Origin: Prevotellaceae bacterium
GTDB lineage: Bacteria > Bacteroidota > Bacteroidia > Bacteroidales > Paludibacteraceae
Assembly (NCBI GenBank): GCA_031270565.1
Contig: JAISXJ010000095.1
Location: 1 to 8,220 of the forward strand
Direction: 5' to 3'
DNA: 8,220 bases
Shown here: piece after piece, positions 5,425 through 8,220 of the stretch
Layout of the letters: each line of letters opens with the position of its first letter
How positions within the stretch are numbered: the stretch's first letter is position 1
The notes under the pieces: model-generated
The model's database searches: none
What the model was told of the DNA's origin: nothing
What the model saw: only the letters and a program-made list of their open reading frames with translations
Translations under genes and position numbers: made by a program

Positions 5425-7659
5425 ATGAAACAGGAAAATACCTCTGTACGTCGTAAATTTGGGACAGCGCCTGTCTTCTTCACCTCCGTTTCGACCATTC
5501 TCGGGGCAGTGTTGTTTCTGCGTTTTGGATTTGCCGTAGGAACGGTCGGCTTCTGGGGAACGATTGGCATTGTCCTGCTGGGACATCTGATTACCATTCC
5601 AACTGCCCTTGCCATCTCCGAAATAGCTACGAATACACGTGTAGAGGGTGGGGGAGAGTACTTTATCATTTCCCGTTCTTTCGGACAGAAAATAGGTTCA
5701 ACCATTGGTATTGCACTTTATATCTCACAGGCTGTCAGTGCGGCATTTTATACGATTGCCTTTGCAGAGGCTTTTTCTCCACTTTTTGACCTGTGGTCGG
5801 CTCACATGGGATTCGATTTGCCACGACAGATAGTCAGTGTGCCTGCACTGCTGGTGTTGGCGTGGGTCATTTTGCGTCATGGCGCCGGGTCGGGCGTGAA
5901 GATGCTTTATGTTGTGGTGATTATGCTTTTTACTGCCCTCGCGCTCTTTTTTGCGGGAGAGGCGATTGCTCCCGACGAAACGCTGCCGCAGGTTGCCGGA
6001 AATAATTTTGGGTTTTTCAACAGAGAACAGTTTTTCATTCTCTTTGCCATCTGTTTTCCTGCCTTTACGGGAATGACCGCCGGTGTCGGATTGAGCGGCG
6101 ATTTAAAGAATCCGGGCAAATCCATTCCGTTGGGAACAATGGGAGGTACAATTGTGGGACTGGTTATTTATCTTCTGGTGGTGTGGAAACTTTCCGTGTC
6201 GGCTTCTCCGTCGGATTTGGTAGGCGACCAGTTAATTATGTCCCGCATTGCGACCGGCGGAGCGATAATTATTCCGTTGGGACTTGCAGCGGCTACACTT
6301 TCGTCGGCGATTGGCTCTGTCATTGTGGCGCCGCGCACGTTGCAGGCGCTGGCTTTCGACCGTACCTTTCCTTCACGCCGGCTCAACGTTTTTCTCTCCA
6401 AAGGCAAGGGCGTGAATAAGGAGCCGGTGAATGCCACAGTCATATCTTTTGCCATTGCTCTGCTTTTTGTGCTGCTCGGCGACGTAAACAGTGTGGCAAG
6501 CATTATCTCCATGTTTTTCCTGATAACCTACGGCTCGCTTTGTCTTATATCTTTTCTGAATCATTTTGGAGCGCCGCCGTCGTATCGTCCGCGTTTTCGG
6601 TCGAAATGGTATCTTTCGCTGGGCGGATTTGTACTTTCTCTCTGGGTAATGTTTATGATTGATGGCTTATACACATTGTTGGCTTATGGTATGCTCATTG
6701 TCATTTATATTTTTCTGGAGCATCACAACAAGCATCAGAAGGGGTTGGGGAATATTTTTAAAGAATCCCTTTTTCAGTTGAACAGGCGGTTACAGGTATT
6801 TATGCAGAAACGGCAATCGAGTATGGATGATGAAGAATGGCGTCCGGCGGCTATATGTATCTCGCCCAATTCGCTGGAACGTGATAAGGCGCTTTATTTG
6901 ATGAAATGGTTAAGTCGGCAACACGGTTTTGGTACCTATTTCCATTTTATTGAAGGTTATTTCAGCAAACAGACGCACGTAGCGGCTAAGGAGATATTGC
7001 GCGAACTGATTGAACGCACAAAAGGGTACGGTAGCGCCTTTTATATTGATACGATGATTTCGCCTTCCTATACTTCGGCGATTGCGCAAGTCATTCAGGC
7101 GCCGTCCATTTCGGGTATGGAGAATAATATGGTAATATTTGAGTATGAGAAAGGGCGCAGTGATGAATTAGCCCGTATTCTGGAGAATATCAATCTGGCG
7201 CGTGCCGGCGACTATGATGTTTGCCTCTTTGCCACTTCTACACATCCTGTTTGCAGCAGAGAAGGCATCCATGTCTGGATACGTGTTACGGATGAAAAAA
7301 ATACGAATTTGATGCTGCTTCTGGGATATATTATTATAGCTCATCCTGACTGGCGGCGCAGTCAAATCAAGATTTTCATCATCCACACGAGCGGGGACAG
7401 CGAGATGATTAAGGCGGATTTAAGCGAGCGTATTGCGGAAGGGCGATTACCGATTACGCTGGCAAATATCGAGATTATCAGTCTGACCGACCGTCAGACC
7501 ATTAGCGCTGTTGTTGCGGAGCGTTCTGCCTCTGCCGGACTGACGGTTATTGGGTTTCGGGAAGAGATTCTTCGCCACGATGCGGTGGGTTTCTTTTCAT
7601 CTTTCGACACCATCGGCGACACTCTTTTTGTCAATGCCGCCTCCGTGAAGGTGATATAA
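5425..7659 (+). CDS. Cation-chloride cotransporter-like (SLC12/APC superfamily) permease with C-terminal cytosolic domain
   Basis: An inner-membrane secondary transporter of 744 residues. Residues 15-432 hold about 12 membrane segments of the APC fold; 470-744 form a soluble C-terminal domain like that of SLC12 proteins (EWRPAAICIS at 471-480, GMENNMVIFEY at 564-574). Family signatures include ILGAVLFLRFG (25-35), GGGEYFIISRSFG (75-87), FPAFTGMTAG with SGDLKNPGKSIPLGT (211-238), and ATLSSAIGSVIVAPRTLQAL (290-309). By motif alignment, Tyr109 (AAFYTIAFAE) matches the potassium-site Tyr of NKCC1/KCC1, Tyr369 (FFLITYGSL) the chloride-site Tyr, and Ser293-Ser294 the sodium-site serine pair of NKCC/NCC that KCCs lack. 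This suggests Na-coupled chloride (possibly potassium) symport, but an amino-acid permease role is not excluded. The gene starts 41 bases after the barrel gene, without a visible Shine-Dalgarno, and converges with the restriction gene 42 bases downstream. Confidence 0.85.
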   Translation: MKQENTSVRRKFGTAPVFFTSVSTILGAVLFLRFGFAVGTVGFWGTIGIVLLGHLITIPTALAISEIATNTRVEGGGEYFIISRSFGQKIGSTIGIALYISQAVSAAFYTIAFAEAFSPLFDLWSAHMGFDLPRQIVSVPALLVLAWVILRHGAGSGVKMLYVVVIMLFTALALFFAGEAIAPDETLPQVAGNNFGFFNREQFFILFAICFPAFTGMTAGVGLSGDLKNPGKSIPLGTMGGTIVGLVIYLLVVWKLSVSASPSDLVGDQLIMSRIATGGAIIIPLGLAAATLSSAIGSVIVAPRTLQALAFDRTFPSRRLNVFLSKGKGVNKEPVNATVISFAIALLFVLLGDVNSVASIISMFFLITYGSLCLISFLNHFGAPPSYRPRFRSKWYLSLGGFVLSLWVMFMIDGLYTLLAYGMLIVIYIFLEHHNKHQKGLGNIFKESLFQLNRRLQVFMQKRQSSMDDEEWRPAAICISPNSLERDKALYLMKWLSRQHGFGTYFHFIEGYFSKQTHVAAKEILRELIERTKGYGSAFYIDTMISPSYTSAIAQVIQAPSISGMENNMVIFEYEKGRSDELARILENINLARAGDYDVCLFATSTHPVCSREGIHVWIRVTDEKNTNLMLLLGYIIIAHPDWRRSQIKIFIIHTSGDSEMIKADLSERIAEGRLPITLANIEIISLTDRQTISAVVAERSASAGLTVIGFREEILRHDAVGFFSSFDTIGDTLFVNAASVKVI

Positions 7660-7701
7660 GGGGTATTCTGTCCTTTTCCAGATGATGTGTTTTTTGAAAA
7701 A

Positions 7702-8220
7702 TTATCCGGAACGATATCGTGAAAAATAACCATCAATTTCCGGACGCAACTCTATTCCTGCCTGCTCAAAACAATCGAGTAATTCCGAATAAGCCCCGTC
7801 GCCGCCGAGGAAATCCCAAAAACTTTCGGCTACTTTGAGTTCGTGGTCAAGATCAAGCATTCCTGCCATCGTCCAGCGTTGATATGGCTGTGGCTCGTAT
7901 GGGTTGTATGGAATGGCAATCAATGTTCGCACATCTGCTGTTGAATTTATGGCAAGCGTAGCAGCAACCCATTCTAAAAGTGTACGTTTAAATTCTTTGA
8001 AACCGCCTGCATTTGGCTTTGCTGTTTTAATATCAAAAAGATAAATTGTGCCGTCATTTGCTGTCAGTTTCAGATCAACTTTTGTTGGTTTTACAGTTTT
8101 CATTTCGCCTCTTTGACAAACCGCTCTAATCGCTTGAATTTCCTGTATTTTATTGGGTGTTGTGTTTGCGGTTGTAAGATTGTCCATAATATTTTGAATA
8201 ATCTGTTGCGCCTCTGACGA
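7702..8220 (-). CDS. TdeIII-type type II restriction endonuclease, C-terminal part (start outside window)
   Basis: The frame ends with TAA at 7702-7704 and stays open to the right edge: 11 codons (SSEAQQIIQNI) precede the first in-window Met at 8187, so that Met is probably internal. Within the 172 visible residues, KVDLKL followed by YLFDIKTAKPN is a PD-(D/E)xK nuclease core: Asp at 8074-8076, then Asp-Ile-Lys with Asp at 8032-8034 and Lys at 8026-8028. Downstream FKRTLLEWVAA, IPYNPYEPQPYQRW and FWDFLGGDGAYSELL match what I recall of the TdeIII family. That family is reported, from memory, to cut GGNCC. Typical members are nearly 300 residues, so roughly the first 100 residues lie beyond the edge, and a partner cytosine methyltransferase would be expected nearby. 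The gene converges with the transporter gene and is the only defence gene in the window. Confidence 0.82.
   Translation of the reverse strand, partial: SSEAQQIIQNIMDNLTTANTTPNKIQEIQAIRAVCQRGEMKTVKPTKVDLKLTANDGTIYLFDIKTAKPNAGGFKEFKRTLLEWVAATLAINSTADVRTLIAIPYNPYEPQPYQRWTMAGMLDLDHELKVAESFWDFLGGDGAYSELLDCFEQAGIELRPEIDGYFSRYRSG

Noticed and set aside
7711..7720. Perfect 10-bp palindrome ACGATATCGT
   Set aside because: It lies within the coding end of the restriction gene, with no T-run or second copy; a chance palindrome is likely.

Overview
The window looks like chromosomal DNA from a member of the Bacteroidales or a close Bacteroidota relative. The grounds are a BspA-type leucine-rich-repeat surface protein with a signal peptide, a MutL with a Bacteroidetes-style C-terminus, start codons without clear Shine-Dalgarno sequences, and promoter-like TAnnTTTG elements. 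The genus cannot be settled from the sequence alone.

Layout. Positions 1-478 (minus strand) hold the first 159 codons of a secreted BspA-like protein that runs off the left edge. Positions 479-1142 are a 664-base gap without a convincing gene. Its left part (479-845) would be the long 5' leader of the BspA-like gene if the TATCTTTG element at 846-853 is its promoter. It contains a GC-rich patch, a perfect 9-bp hairpin and a run of eight G. Its right part (846-1142) is AT-rich, carries 7-bp and 9-bp direct repeats, and ends in a likely promoter for the next gene. Four plus-strand genes follow: manC (GDP-mannose synthesis), mutL (mismatch repair, 17 bases after manC), an outer-membrane barrel of the lipid A deacylase / acyloxyacyl hydrolase type, and a large cation-chloride-cotransporter-like membrane protein. 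At the right edge, on the minus strand and converging on the transporter, lies the C-terminal part of a TdeIII-type restriction endonuclease whose start is outside the window.

How the genes fit together. manC, the BspA-like protein and the PagL-like barrel all relate to the cell envelope (sugar-nucleotide supply, surface adhesion and lipid A remodelling), but nothing shows that they form one pathway. manC and mutL are close enough to be co-transcribed. The mutL-barrel gap (96 bases) and barrel-transporter gap (41 bases) allow either read-through or separate promoters. The restriction gene is probably part of a separate restriction-modification module continuing to the right.

No clearly new multi-gene system is visible. 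The points most worth a second look are the structured leader of the BspA-like gene, the heptamer repeats behind it, the altered endonuclease motif in MutL, the second HxSN motif in the barrel protein, and a bacterial transporter that keeps the Ser-Ser sodium-site signature of animal NKCC/NCC proteins.
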